Shown: positions 47,202-58,189 of the stretch, piece after piece
How positions within the stretch are numbered: the stretch's first letter is position 1
Layout: each line of letters starts with the position of its first letter
Source of the DNA: Saprospiraceae bacterium
GTDB lineage: Bacteria; Bacteroidota; Bacteroidia; Chitinophagales; Saprospiraceae
DNA length: 64,000 bases
NCBI GenBank assembly: GCA_016714445.1
Contig: JADJNF010000001.1
Location: 1,391,034-1,455,033, forward strand
Direction: 5' to 3'
Notes under the pieces: model-generated
What the model was told of the DNA's origin: nothing
Database searches by the model: none
Seen by the model: the letters and a program-made list of their open reading frames with translations, nothing else
Made by a program: the position numbers and the translations under genes

Positions 47202-48086
47202 TCAGGATAACTTAACTGATGTCATGCTTAGAGATCCGGCTAGCAACTTGTCATTAAATAAACTTGCGTTGTCTTTTTTATTTTTTAATGAAAGTGTATA
47301 TATCAAAGGTAGGAAATGATCCGGTGTCGGTACTGCAAGTTGGACTGCTTTTCCCAGTTTATTATAGTTTAAAAGCGGCTGAAAATCACCTTCAATTATC
47401 CAATTGTTTATATTTTCACTGGCTTCTATTGCCCAATCAAAACCATAGTCAACTTTATTAATATTTTGCCAGTCTACCAGCCCCAGATTGTGAACTATAT
47501 TGCCTGAGCCGACGATCAAAATACCTTTGTCTCTGAGACTACTCAATTTTGTCCCCAATTCAAAATGGTACTCCGGAGATTTTGTGCGGTCAATACTCAT
47601 TTGTATGACCGGTATATCAGCATTGGGGTACAAATGTTTTATCACACTCCAGGCTCCGTGATCGAGACCCCACTGGTGGTCCAATTCTACTTGTACAGGT
47701 TGGAGTAACTGAGAAGTATCTGCCGCTAATACAGGACTTCCTTTGGCTGGATATTGTACATCAAAAAGTGCCTGAGGAAAGCCGCCAAAATCATGGATCG
47801 TGCGTGGCATATCCATGGCAGTCACCTTTGTACCGGATGTGTACCAATGGGCAGAAATACAAAGTATGGCTTTGGGCGTTGGAATTGATTTTGCCACATC
47901 ACGGAAGCCGGAGACAAATTCATTTTCTTCTATGGCATTCATCGGACTTCCATGTCCCAGAAAGAGGACCGGCATCCTTTCTGCTAAAGGCAATGACGAA
48001 GATATTTGATCTAAATAGGATAGACTACCCATACTTGCTGCTATTGTGGTAATTCCGAGTGATTTAATAAATGTTTTTCTATGCAT
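47202..48086 (-). CDS. ygiD: YgiD-type extradiol (4,5-DOPA) dioxygenase with export-like N-terminus
   Basis: A 294-residue class III extradiol dioxygenase. Metal-ligand histidines are expected in LFLGHGSPMNAI, CISAHWYTSG and WGLDHGAWSVIKHL, and a further one in GSGNIVHNLG. The family opens catechol rings such as DOPA. Most YgiD proteins are cytoplasmic; this one starts with MHRKTFIKSLGITTIAASMG, which looks like an export signal (RK rather than the twin arginine of Tat). This suggests a periplasmic or lipoprotein-like location. The gene is isolated. Confidence 0.87.
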   Translation of the reverse strand: MHRKTFIKSLGITTIAASMGSLSYLDQISSSLPLAERMPVLFLGHGSPMNAIEENEFVSGFRDVAKSIPTPKAILCISAHWYTSGTKVTAMDMPRTIHDFGGFPQALFDVQYPAKGSPVLAADTSQLLQPVQVELDHQWGLDHGAWSVIKHLYPNADIPVIQMSIDRTKSPEYHFELGTKLSSLRDKGILIVGSGNIVHNLGLVDWQNINKVDYGFDWAIEASENINNWIIEGDFQPLLNYNKLGKAVQLAVPTPDHFLPLIYTLSLKNKKDNASLFNDKLLAGSLSMTSVKLS

Positions 48087-48385
48087 ACTGTTAAAAATAG
48101 AATGAACATCAAATTAACAAATAGAACATCAAAACAGTTGTTGCAACAAATGTTAAAGTATGGATAAATTAACGTCATAAAAAACATGATTGTATAAAGA
48201 AGCTGGTAAATTTACTTTGATTTATCTTTGAATAAATGTGTATATTAAGAATGACTCAAATATTAATCGTTCATAATTCGTGGTTCAAAATTTTAGAACA
48301 ATGACCTGAAAAATTAGCTTAGATAAAAATCATGGGTGTATGAAAAGATATCTAATGTAATTAATAAACATGAAACCATAAATAA

Positions 48386-49123
48386 TTAAAAATTCAAATG
48401 GAATCCAGCAATAAAAAATGTTTTACCTTGTCTGAAGCTCACATTTGTTAAGTTATAGCTATTACCTAATTGTAACTGTATTTTAAAAGCCTGCCAACCC
48501 GCTCTTAAGGTCAACGCGGGTTCAAAAAGTAAGTAAGACGAATTTTGGGTAAGATAGTCAACCTGATTCTCTCCCTCATAAGTCAGATTGCCACTGATAT
48601 CAAAGTAATTTAGTTTTAATAATCGGGTAGAAACCGCTACAGAAATATTTTTTGATTTATATCCAAAATCGGGTTGGATCCCGTACCTCATTAGACTTCC
48701 TGAAATATTTTCATTGATTGTATTTGAAGCTGGGCCTGAAACTATATTGTTAAAATTTCCAAATCCTAAAAGAGCATAAGTTTCAAACAAAAAATGCTCA
48801 TTAACGGGGACATAATATCCTATGGCGGTTTCAAATAGTTTACCATTTCCGCCTCCACCGCGTTCATTTTTTGCAACATTAAAAAATCCTGCATTTAATT
48901 GTATGGCTAATCTATTGGTTATGCCATAAGAACCTTGTAAGTCCAATACCGAAACAGAATTAAATAAATTATTTGCATTACTTGAGCCTGCATTAACACT
49001 TACATTTTTCTCCCCTTTAGCAGATATCAAAGGTACATTTTGGGCGTTAGGGGAATAATAGATAGGACTACATCCCAAAGAAAGAATCAGTAAACCTAAA
49101 ATAAAGATGATTAACTTTTTCAT
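48386..49123 (-). CDS. hypothetical lipoprotein with beta-barrel-like pattern
   Basis: A 245-residue protein with lipoprotein signal MKKLIIFILGLLILSLGCSP (lipobox SLGC). The mature part alternates polar and hydrophobic residues with many glycines and aromatics (RLAIQLNAGFFNVA, YALLGFGNFNNIV, FFIAGFHLNF) and ends in phenylalanine, as outer-membrane barrels do. No named family was recognised. Confidence 0.7.
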   Translation of the reverse strand: MKKLIIFILGLLILSLGCSPIYYSPNAQNVPLISAKGEKNVSVNAGSSNANNLFNSVSVLDLQGSYGITNRLAIQLNAGFFNVAKNERGGGGNGKLFETAIGYYVPVNEHFLFETYALLGFGNFNNIVSGPASNTINENISGSLMRYGIQPDFGYKSKNISVAVSTRLLKLNYFDISGNLTYEGENQVDYLTQNSSYLLFEPALTLRAGWQAFKIQLQLGNSYNLTNVSFRQGKTFFIAGFHLNF

Positions 49124-50087
49124 TTTTTGAAGTTTAATTTGTTATAAATACATATAATAAAACTCAAAACCTTTCCTCCATTATCTAAAAACATCTAAAA
49201 TGTTTGCTTTCCTCATCTATTAGTAAAGTGTAAAATCAAATTAATTTTTATATTTTAGTGATCGTTGATAAAGTAATCCTTCTAAATAAGGAATTATAAA
49301 TTGCGCATTGCGAATGAAATTTTTGGAATCAAATTGACTGAATATTTCCCATAACTTTTTAATAAATCGTCCTTTTTTTATATTACAATCATTTCAGAGC
49401 ATCCACACCCATTTATTTTGCATTTTGTTTAACCAAATACTATATGAAAGTCTGTTCTCCTTCTATATCTATAATCAATAGCACAATAAAATTTTGAATC
49501 AAAGATCGTCTGTCACATCCATCAGCTACATTTCCAAAAACTAAAACTTGTTAGTGGTGCTTCATTTATTAACAAACTTCCTCTATACAAAAATATAGTC
49601 TTTTTCAGCATTTAAAATCTGTTCCACATCATAGCATCCAATGATGTTACTCATGGGCATGCGAAAATCAATGAATGTAATTTTCAAAATTGAATGAATT
49701 TTGAAGGTTTTTATAAAATGTTGATTTTCAGATTAGGTTGATTTACTAAATTCGCTTAATTGCGTTACTGCTTACTTTGTTTGCTCGCAAATTACGGAGA
49801 TTTGCGGATTTGCTTGATTTGTCGAATGATAGAGTTGTTTTATAACTACATAAAGGACATGGGTTCACATTAGTAATGGCGCAATTGATTTTTTTGCCGA
49901 GTTTGCAGAACTATAGGTTTAATAGAAATAGTAAAACTTCATCTGCTACATCATTCCTTCACGGAATGGAATTGATTCCAAAATATGGAATTTAATAATT
50001 GTTTGCCTTTTTATATGTTACTGTATATCAATTATTTGTAAATTGGCACAACCTTCGTTTATAGTAACATAACAAAAATATGTTACC
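49124..50087. other. 964-base intergenic region between intact and frameshifted gene sets
   Basis: No gene or RNA was recognised. It contains a small hairpin CATTCC-ttcac-GGAATG near 49950. At its right end is the inverted repeat GTAACATA (50064-50071) / TATGTTAC (50079-50086), one base before the response-regulator ATG, a possible operator or translation-control hairpin. Reading-frame integrity changes across this region. Confidence 0.5.
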
Positions 50088-50518
50088 ATGATCAATACAA
50101 AAAAAATCTTTATAGCTGACGACGACATCTTCACGTCCGCAATCTTTAAACAACATCTTCACAATCTAGGATATGACGATGTGACTTGCTTTTCAGATGG
50201 GACCTCTTGTCTAAATGAATTGACAGAAAAGCCTGGCATAGTACTATTGGATCATCAGATGGATGATTTAAATGGTTTTGAAGTATTAAAAAAATCAAAC
50301 GATTTGATCCTAATATTTACGTGGTCATGGTATCTGGACAAGAAGATATGACTACAGCTATTGACTCACTCAAGTATGGTGCTTTTGATTACATCATAAA
50401 AGGAACTGATACTACTGATAAAATCACCAAAGTATTATATAGAATAGGTGAAATCCATCAGTTGATCATCAACAAGAAAAATAAACCACTTCAAAAACTT
50501 GCAAATCTTTTTTTCTAA
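50088..50518 (+). pseudogene. response regulator receiver protein, frameshifted
   Basis: A single CheY-like receiver domain of about 143 residues split by one missing A. The first part (KKIFIADDDIFTSAIF with the acidic pocket, and the phosphoacceptor aspartate in IVLLDHQMDD) leaves frame at the seven-A run 50288-50294. Adding one A restores LKKIKRFDPNIYVVMVSGQED and the rest (AIDSLKYGAFDYIIKGTD, with the conserved lysine). Its stop overlaps the wza-like start as TAATG, so it heads the polysaccharide operon. Receiver-only proteins in such a place are uncommon and may regulate export. Confidence 0.8.
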
Positions 50519-51266
50519 TGCAAAATCTAAAATTTATACTCTTTTTAGGTATTATCTTATTATTGGATTCATGCAAAACCCAAAACCTATTTCACTTTTC
50601 TCCAGAAAAGAAAATGAAGAGATCAAGTTAGATAGTATTTTTAGATATCGTGCTGATTATCAACACATCATCGAAATAGATAACAAGGTAAATATCAGTG
50701 TTTGGGGACAAGATGAGCTTAGTATTGGATCGGTGTATGGAATATATAATTCTAATGAAGTTTATGGGAAATGGTTGATGGTAGATGCAAATGGGAATAT
50801 AGAAATTCCCAAAATCGGAACCATGATGGTCAAAGGAATGACATTACCTATGCTGAAAGATAGTATAAAAAACCTAATCAGTCAATGGATAGCTAATCCT
50901 ATCGTAGATGTCAAAGTGATGAACAAAGAAATCACATTGCTCGGCGAATTTAGAAATCCTGCTGTCATCCATGTAGATAAAGATAATAATTCGTTGTTAG
51001 AACTAGTAGCTAAAGCTGGAGGATTTGAGTATTATGCAAATCTAAAGAGTATTAAAGTATTACGACAGGATGGTCCGAAAGTTAAAATAGCAAATATAGA
51101 CCTGACCATTGCTTCTGATGAAGGTGCTCGCAATATTCAGTTGCGTCCAGGAGATATCATCATTGCTCCATCAAAGAAAAATAAAGAGTTTGACAAACGA
51201 ATCTCTACCATCATTCCTATTGCAACTTCTGCAACATCTGCTGCCATTTTGATAGGCGCATTTTAA
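50518..51266 (+). pseudogene. Wza/BexD-type polysaccharide export lipoprotein, frameshifted
   Basis: An outer-membrane polysaccharide export protein of about 249 residues. The true N-terminus MQNLKFILFLGIILLLDSCKT (lipobox LDSC) starts at 50518, in a different frame from the body. One A is missing from the run at 50606-50609; restoring it gives FSPEKENEEIKLDSIF and continues into YRADYQHIIEIDNKVNISVWGQDEL (Poly_export domain) and a SLBB-type domain (VMNKEITLLGEFRNPAVIHV). A C-terminal hydrophobic stretch (IIPIATSATSAAILIGAF) ends the protein. Confidence 0.82.
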
Positions 51267-51361
51267 ACAACTTGAATTTCCATTATTTGGATTTGTATCT
51301 AATAAATGGAATACATTCTTTTCAAATATTTCATAAGTAATTAATTATCAATATAATACAT

Positions 51362-51398
51362 CTTGGTATGTAAATGGCTTTATCATATACATACCAAG
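51362..51398. promoter_or_regulatory. inverted repeat just upstream of the wzc-like gene
   Basis: CTTGGTATGT and ACATACCAAG form a perfect ten-base inverted repeat with a 17-base loop. It lies between the wza-like stop and the wzc-like start at 51415, where it could act on RNA as a partial terminator or hide the ribosome-binding site. It may also be a protein-binding site. Confidence 0.4.
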
Positions 51399-51414
51399 TT
51401 AACAACATTTTATA

Positions 51415-53618
51415 ATGGAAGAAAGTCTTAAAATCTTAAAACCTTACCTTCGTGGATTACCCATCATCATCTTGTGTATGGTGGCAGGAATCTGGATAGC
51501 AAAAAAGTATCTGTCTTACACGACACCCATGTACGAAAGTACGACAAAACTTAGACTTGCCGATGTAGGAGAAAGTGTGACAGGAGCCAACTTATTTAAG
51601 GACTTGGACGTGTTTGCTAGTGCTAATAAAATTGCGGCTGAAATAGAAGTGATCAAATCTCATGTACTACTTGAAAAAGTATTAGACAAAATAGGATATC
51701 ACACGACATTATATAGAAAAGGAGCCATCAAAAATACAGAACTTTACAATGACTCACCTATCAATCTGCAAATGTCGATAGAAGACGATCAGTGGTATGG
51801 AAAGGATTTTATCATTACTATCAAAGATACAGAAAACTATACTTTAACCTTACCAGGTGTGGGGACCACATTGACTGGAAAAATAGATGAAAGTCTACAA
51901 TTTGAAGGAGGAAAACTTTTGGTAGGTATAAATAGACCATTATTGGAAGAAAAACCAAACATGACTATTATAGGTACCTATGTTTATCAAGTAAAAAACA
52001 AAGAGGCAATGATACAAAAGTATTGACCCACCTTGATGTTACATCTGTAGATAAAGATGTGCCTGTGATACGTATCAGTTACAAAAGTGCTGTTCCAGAA
52101 AAGGCCGCTGTATTCGTAAATGCTCTTGCTAGTGCATACATCGATGATTATATCAGTACTAAATATCAGGCTGCAGAGACGACATCACAATTTCTTGATA
52201 ATAGAATAGATGAAGTGTCTAAAAAACTGAGCAACTCAGAGAATAATATCCAAGGTTATAGAGACGATAAAAATATTATAAATATACGTCAGGAAACAGA
52301 AACAGATTTGCGTAAAATATCTCAACTGAAAATCCAACAGACCAATATAAAAATGAATCTTGAGGCTATCCACGAATTGAATGACTATATCGCACGCGGT
52401 AAAGATAATTTTCTGGATTTAGCACCCAATTTTGAAGCGTTTACAGACTTGCTTTCTACCGAGATGGTAAAAAAAATAAAACAATTGCAGGGTGAAAAAA
52501 AAGACTTACTACTTACATACACAGCTAACGATGAAAGGGTAAAACTCGTGGATAAAAAGATCAAAGATCACACTGATTATCTCGTAGAAAGTATACAAAA
52601 CACTAAAAAAAGCTTAGACACAAAATATAAAAATCTGAATGACGATATCGAAGAATCAGAAAAAGTATTTATAGGTCTACCAGAAAAGGAAAAGCTGATG
52701 AATATGATGAATAGAGACTTCGAAATTTTTCAGGGTTCGTACAATTTTCTCAATAATAAAAAAATAGAAGCAGATATAGCGCGTGCAGCAAAATTGTCAT
52801 TCCACAGAATCATTACTCCTGCTGCGATATCTAAAAATCCCGTATCACCTAATAGACCGATTATTATCATTGTATGTGCACTATTAGGAATGTTTTTTGC
52901 GATTGCTTTGATCACTATAGTTCATGCTTTAAAAGCAAGGGTAAATGATATAGAGAGTATAGAATCTAATTCTACTTTGCCTGTAACTTTACATACGCCT
53001 TACTTAAAATCTCCTGAATCTTTGCGAAAGCACTTCCTGAAATCCGTTCAAAATTTGTTTGTAAAAGAAGTCATCCAAGATAAAGAAATAGTGTGTTTCA
53101 CATCCGCAAAAACAAATGAAGGGAAAGTATTACATCTTGTAAATGTAGCAGAAGTCTTGGGATTACAGGGTAGAAAAGTACTTATTCTAGACGCTGAAGG
53201 AATATTGTCCAATATCGAAGATATCTGCGAAAGTCCGCTGAAAACAAAGCTGTCAAATGTCGATTATCTACGATTGGATATTGAAAAATTCACTCATAAA
53301 ACACTTGATGCTCTAGAGACATATACCATCCAACATTTAGATCAATATGATGTCGTATTAATCAATAATGAAAGTATTACAGAGGGGATATTGTCCAATG
53401 CCTGGATGTCATTAAGTTACTGTAATTTGGTTTTTTTGGATGCAAGGTATACACCCAAAAAAGCTATATTGCAATATAACCTACTGTGTGATGAATTTAA
53501 ATTTTCTGACGTACATTTCGTATTAAACAGATATCAATATAATCCAAATATAATCTCTGAGATGATCCAAATTGTAAAGAAATTTATGACAAAACCAGTC
53601 AAAAAATCATTGATATGA
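51415..53618 (+). pseudogene. Wzc-like polysaccharide co-polymerase with degenerate kinase domain, frameshifted
   Basis: An inner-membrane polysaccharide chain-length protein of about 735 residues. There is an N-terminal membrane segment (GLPIIILCMVAGIWIA), a Wzz domain, a long coiled coil, a second membrane segment (PIIIIVCALLGMFFAIALIT) and a cytoplasmic nucleotide-binding-like domain. One A is missing at 52016-52019; restoring it joins EAMIQ to KVLTHLDVTSVDKDVP. The Walker A is degenerate (TNEGKVLHL instead of GEGKS/T) and there is no C-terminal tyrosine cluster, so tyrosine-kinase activity is unlikely. The stop overlaps the flippase ATG. Confidence 0.82.
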
Positions 53619-54866
53619 AATTTGGTCTTAAAAGTACATTATTTACGGACAAAACGAAAGTTATCCTAGATCAAGCATTATATAGTGGTACTACTTTTTT
53701 TGACCATTCTTATTTTTGCACGGACGCTACAAGCTTATGATTTTGGTGTCTTTGTATCGATACAGTTGTATACTTTTTTACTGATGAGTATTTCTAGTGC
53801 CTTTGTCGTACAACCTATGCAGGTTTTGTATGGTACTTACAAAGAAAATAGAGCCTATTTATCTGCTACCGTTCTGATACAATTAGGTGTAATGTTAATT
53901 ACATTTTTTGCTGTGAGCTTCATTTACTTTTTAGATAGATACTACGATTTCGGTTGGTCGATGGTATTATTTCCTGCAGGTGCTTATGCAATAGCCACGA
54001 TGCTTTTTGACTATATACGCAAGAGATTGTTGGTCGAAAATAAGATGAACAAACTTCTTGTCATTGAATTATTGGTGACATTCTCACAAATAGCCGCCGC
54101 TGCGATATCCTATCTTTTAGAACTTAGCATATCACAGGTATTACTATTAATGACTTTGGGATTTTTGCCAAGTATTGTTTTTTTTATAGGTAATTTGATT
54201 AACTCAACATATATCAAAACAGAAAGCTTAGATTTTCTAAAGACCCATTTTAAACAAGCTCAATGGTTAGCTCCCACAGCAATTGTACAATGGTTGACAT
54301 CCAATTTTTTTGTGGCAACATCAGGTTTGATTTTAGGTGTAGAGGCACTTGGTGCATTTAGATTAGTACAGACATTATTTGGATTGATCAATGTGTTGTT
54401 ACAAGGTATAGAAAGTTATGTTTTACCACAAGCGTCTATCCGTTTTCAGCAATCTAAACAAGTAGCTTATGAATATTTAAAGACACTGATAGTCAAAACG
54501 ATATTTCCAGTAGTTATTATTCTGTTAGTCATGTTTGTATTTGCAGATCAAATCATACTTTTGGCAGGTGGAAAAGCGTATATCACTTATGGGTTTGTTA
54601 TCCGATGGATGGTTATATTGTATGTTATCATATTGATAAATTATCCTGTCAGAATGCTTATCAGATTGCATGAAATGAATCATTTATTTCTAAGTGGATA
54701 CATCATCTCTTTTGCCTTAAGTCTATCGACAGCATCATATTTACTCTCAAATTTCCAACTCACAGGTGCCATCATAGGCTTAGGGCTAAACCAATTAGTA
54801 CTCTTCGCCATATGGCAATATTCATTACATAAAAAAGAAAGATCATTATGGAAATCATTCACATAG
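53615..54866 (+). pseudogene. Wzx-type polysaccharide flippase, frameshifted
   Basis: A multi-pass membrane protein of about 417 residues, probably a polysaccharide exporter of the MATE-like/Wzx class. The ATG at 53615 overlaps the wzc-like stop (ATGA). One extra T in the run 53695-53701 breaks the frame; removing it gives LDQALYSGTTFLTILIFARTLQAYDFGVF (shown by its core), a typical start for such flippases. About ten hydrophobic segments follow. It overlaps the glycosyltransferase start by 19 bases. Confidence 0.78.
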
Positions 54867-55958
54867 TCTTGGGTAAAGCCAATCCAGAAAGGATGAATGG
54901 CGTCAACAAAGTAGTATTCCAACTCGCCACCAAACAAGCTGAATCTGGTAGAAATGTCTCTGTGTGGGGCATCACAAAAGATCCGGTCAAAAAATTTTCC
55001 AGAGCGAGCTTTCTCAACCTTACTTTTTCCATTGGGCAAACATCATTTTGCCTTGGACAGCACACTGAAAGCAGCCATCAAAGCCCATGCTGATAAAGCT
55101 GTTTTCCACATACATGGATCTTGGGTATCTACCTTTTGGGCAGTTGCAAGTACACTCAAAAAATACAATGCCAGATATATTGTGACACCACATGGAGGAT
55201 ATAATACGATTGCCATGCAAAAAAGTGCTTGGGTTAAGAAGATGTATTTCCAACTATTTGAAAAAAATGTCCTTCGTTCTGCTTATAAAATACATTGTAT
55301 CGGACAAAGCGAGACCTTGGGATTGGCTACGATCTTTGATAATAATAAAAGTTTTCTTCTTCCTTATGGTTTCGAGTCACAGCCACCGTCTTTGGCAATA
55401 GCAAATGACAGCCAGAAGTTCATCATAGGATTTGTAGGAAGACTGGATATTTATACCAAAGGTCTGGATTTATTGGTCGATGCTTTTGAAGCCTTTACAA
55501 AACAGATGCCACACACAGAGCTTTGGATATTAGGAGATAGTGATGAAAGGGAGACACTTCAAGCTATGATAATCGAAAAAAAATTGGTCAATAAAGTTAA
55601 ACTTTTCGGAAGTAAATTCGGTCAAGTTAAAGAAAACATCATGTCTGAAATGCATGTTTTTGCCCATCCTTCTCGTAACGAAGGCCTACCGGCTTCTGTA
55701 TTGGAAGCAGCATCTATGGGATTGCCTTGCATCGTGAGTCAGGCAACAAATGTAGCCGAAACCATAGAAAAATATGATGCTGGTATTGCTGTAGCCAATG
55801 AAAGTTCAAAAGAAATAACCACAGGATTGATGACACTTTACGCTGAATGGCAAAAAAATAAACTTTTGCGCAAAGGTGAAAACGCAAAAATTATGGTAAA
55901 AACCCATTTTGCATGGTCCACCATTTTACCACAATTTGATGAGATGTACGGGATATGA
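54848..55958 (+). pseudogene. family 4 type glycosyltransferase, frameshifted
   Basis: A GT-B glycosyltransferase of about 370 residues. The N-terminal half starts IIHIVLGKANPERMNGVNKVV; the frame changes at the A/T run 54989-54998, where one base too many is present, and continues as FPERAFSTLLFPLGKHHFALD. The C-terminal half has FVGRLDIYTKGLDLLVDAF and HPSRNEGLPASVLEAASMG, the Glycos_transf_1 nucleotide-sugar site. The sugar cannot be told. The stop overlaps the wzy start as ATGA. Confidence 0.8.
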
Positions 55959-56748
55959 GATATAAAAATTTTAACGAGGCAGAATTTCTGAAAAGCATTA
56001 ATACATGGTTATTTGTCCTATTATTTCTAATGGTGGCAGGCTTTTTTACATGGAGCGAAAATATTATCATCACAAGAGTCATTAAAGTGGTAGGTCGCAT
56101 GGGTGTATTGATAGGATCCTATCTAATCTACCGACGTATAGTAAATAATGGTGCACCAGATACTTTGGTAGCAAAAATGTATTGGCATCAAGGTTGTATT
56201 TTGCTTATCTTGGTCTTGGTTTTTTGTCTTTTTGTGGAGTACAAATGTAGGTTTTAGTGCGTTGCAATGGTTTTATGACGATGCAAAGTCTGGTATTTTG
56301 TTACTTTTTTGTCAAAAGTATAGCCTTATTAAATATCTACTTTCCCAACAATACGACCAAACTCTACAATTTATTGGGCAATACGGTTTTTATCCTTATT
56401 CTGATATTTGTCGTAGGTATGTTTGTCGATCCTGATACATTTTACAGGCTGACCCACGGTGGTGAAGAAGCAAGACTTGGCGGGTATATTATGAATCCCA
56501 ATGAACTCGGTATGCTTGCGGGTGTAGGTGTAGCTTGCTTGATTTTTGATTTATATCGTAAGCATCACACAGTATGGACTATTGTAAAATTGATCATCAT
56601 TTTTTATGCCCTGTATGCCACTGGTTCGAGATCATCATTGATCGGAGCATTGTTAATTATTTATTTTCATATAAGTCAATCTGACAAAAAACAACTCAAA
56701 GCACTTATCATCGCTGGTATGCTTATTATTGCGCCTGTAGGCATATTT
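55955..56748 (+). pseudogene. Wzy/O-antigen ligase-like membrane protein, frameshifted and 3'-truncated
   Basis: The first two thirds of a polytopic polysaccharide polymerase or ligase. Two frame breaks are visible: one extra T at 56220-56225 (removal gives VLVFVFLWSTNVGFSALQWF) and one missing T at 56305-56310 (addition gives GILLLFFVKSIALLNIYF). The segment GGYIMNPNELGMLAGVGVA with YATGSRSSLIGAL is typical of Wzy_C/O-antigen ligases. The protein ends abruptly at LIIAPVGIFG, where the sequence meets the aminotransferase gene in the opposite orientation. Confidence 0.75.
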
Positions 56749-57278
56749 GGATAATTAATCCACATCAGTTTTACCTTACTCAAATCTCGTTTTTCGAGTG
56801 CATCAAGATCAGGTTTCCAGCCAAGATGTTCTATTAATGGCATATCCACCGCAATGCCACCTGCTAGTTTTGTGCACATACCATAAGATGGGTAGCCAGG
56901 ATTTGGTACTAATACTTCATCACCTGGATTTAGAAAAGACATACTCACATGCATGACACCTTCTTTGGAACCTATAAGCGGTAGAATCTGAGTATTGGGA
57001 TCGGGATGATAGTCAAAATTACGGCCATACCAAGATGAAAAAGCACTTCTGAGAGACGGAATACCCTTGTAAGATTGGTATTTATGCGCATCATCAATGG
57101 CAAGTGTTTCCACAAGCTTGTCTGAAACAGACACATGTGGTTTTAAATCGGGACTACCTATTCCAAGATTAAGCACAAGTGCACCACCGTCTTTATTCAT
57201 AGCATCAATTTCTGCTAGTTTCCTAGCAAAGTAGTACGTTGTCACATCATTCAATCTATTGGCTGCTGTTATGATCAT
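56731..57278 (-). pseudogene. class I/II aminotransferase, 3'-truncated
   Basis: The N-terminal 183 residues of a PLP-dependent aminotransferase. NLGIGSPDLKPHVSV, YQSYKGIPSLRSAFSSWY, LPLIGSKEGVMHV and INYPNMPTGA are typical, but the PLP lysine and the whole C-terminal half are missing. The homology stops at the junction with wzy near 56731-56750; the remaining open frame to 56676 is antisense to wzy. It overlaps the pheA end as ATGA. In Bacteroidota this place beside pheA is held by an aromatic or prephenate-related aminotransferase. Confidence 0.8.
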
Positions 57279-58161
57279 GATATTATAGTTGTATTTAATG
57301 AATGTTGTTTTTCAAGGATGGAAGAGATATCTGCGCTTTTGTAAATACCAGTCTCCTCGCATTCAAAAGTCAGTTCTTTAAGATCTTCTTTTAATCCTAA
57401 GTATTGGTCAATGTGGTCAAACTCTATATCTAAGTGAAAAAATATTCTCTGAAACTACCCACTACAGGGAATGACTGAAGTTTGCTCATATTGAGATCAT
57501 GTTGTTGTATAACTTGAAGAACTTTCAGCAATTGACCTTTTTTGTCCTGCACCCTGATGTAAATCGAAGCTTTGTCTGCATCTGTAGGTGGAGCGGTTTT
57601 TTCTTTGGTGACAATAAAAAACCTTGTATAATTGGTTTTGCTTGTTTCTATACTTGGCTGTAGTACTTGCAAACCGTACAATTCTGCGGCTACTGTGCTT
57701 GCAATACAGGCTTTGGAGACCTTACCTTTATCTGCCACTATTTTTGCACTAAGGGCTGTATCTTCTGATTCGATCAGTTTCCAATGCGGGTAATGGCTTA
57801 GGAATTGTCTGCATTGATTGATGGCCATAGGGTGAGAAGCAACTTCTTTGATATCTTCTATGGACGCACTATTTATGGCCAATAAATTATGTTTTATCCG
57901 AAGATAAATTTCACCACTTACCCAGAATCCATTTTCTCTTAGAATGCGGTAATTCTGTAAAATAGTACCAGCAATTGAGTTTTCAATAGCCATGACAGCT
58001 ACATCTGCTGTACCGTCACGAAGCAAATCCGCAAGTATGTCGAAAGAGTCAGCAGGAATTAATGTCAATGATTGGTCTGGCCAATATCTCTTGGCTGCTA
58101 CATCGTGAAATGATCCAGGATAACCTTGGATGGCCACTTTTAATGTTTTTTCGTTACTCAT
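57275..58161 (-). pseudogene. pheA: prephenate dehydratase with ACT domain, frameshifted
   Basis: A 295-residue enzyme converting prephenate to phenylpyruvate in phenylalanine synthesis. The catalytic domain shows VAIQGYPGSFHDVAA, MAIENSIAGTILQNY, SHPMAINQCRQFL and TNYTRFFIV (the catalytic threonine region). The ACT domain, which senses phenylalanine, is cut by one missing T in the run at 57437-57442. Restoring it gives SFREYFFHLDIEFDHIDQYL and the last 50 residues to a TGA overlapping the aminotransferase start. Confidence 0.85.
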
Positions 58162-58189
58162 AACACCTAAATATTAAACGGTTAAAACG

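Noticed and set aside
56676..56730. C-terminal extension of the aminotransferase across the junction
   Set aside because: The added residues (IISIPAMISALSCFLSD) are antisense to wzy and do not resemble an aminotransferase.
50088..56748. Programmed ribosomal frameshifting at the A and T runs
   Set aside because: Every gene in the 14-kb stretch is affected, with both missing and extra bases and without shared slippery sites or downstream structures, including sites within conserved enzymes such as PheA.
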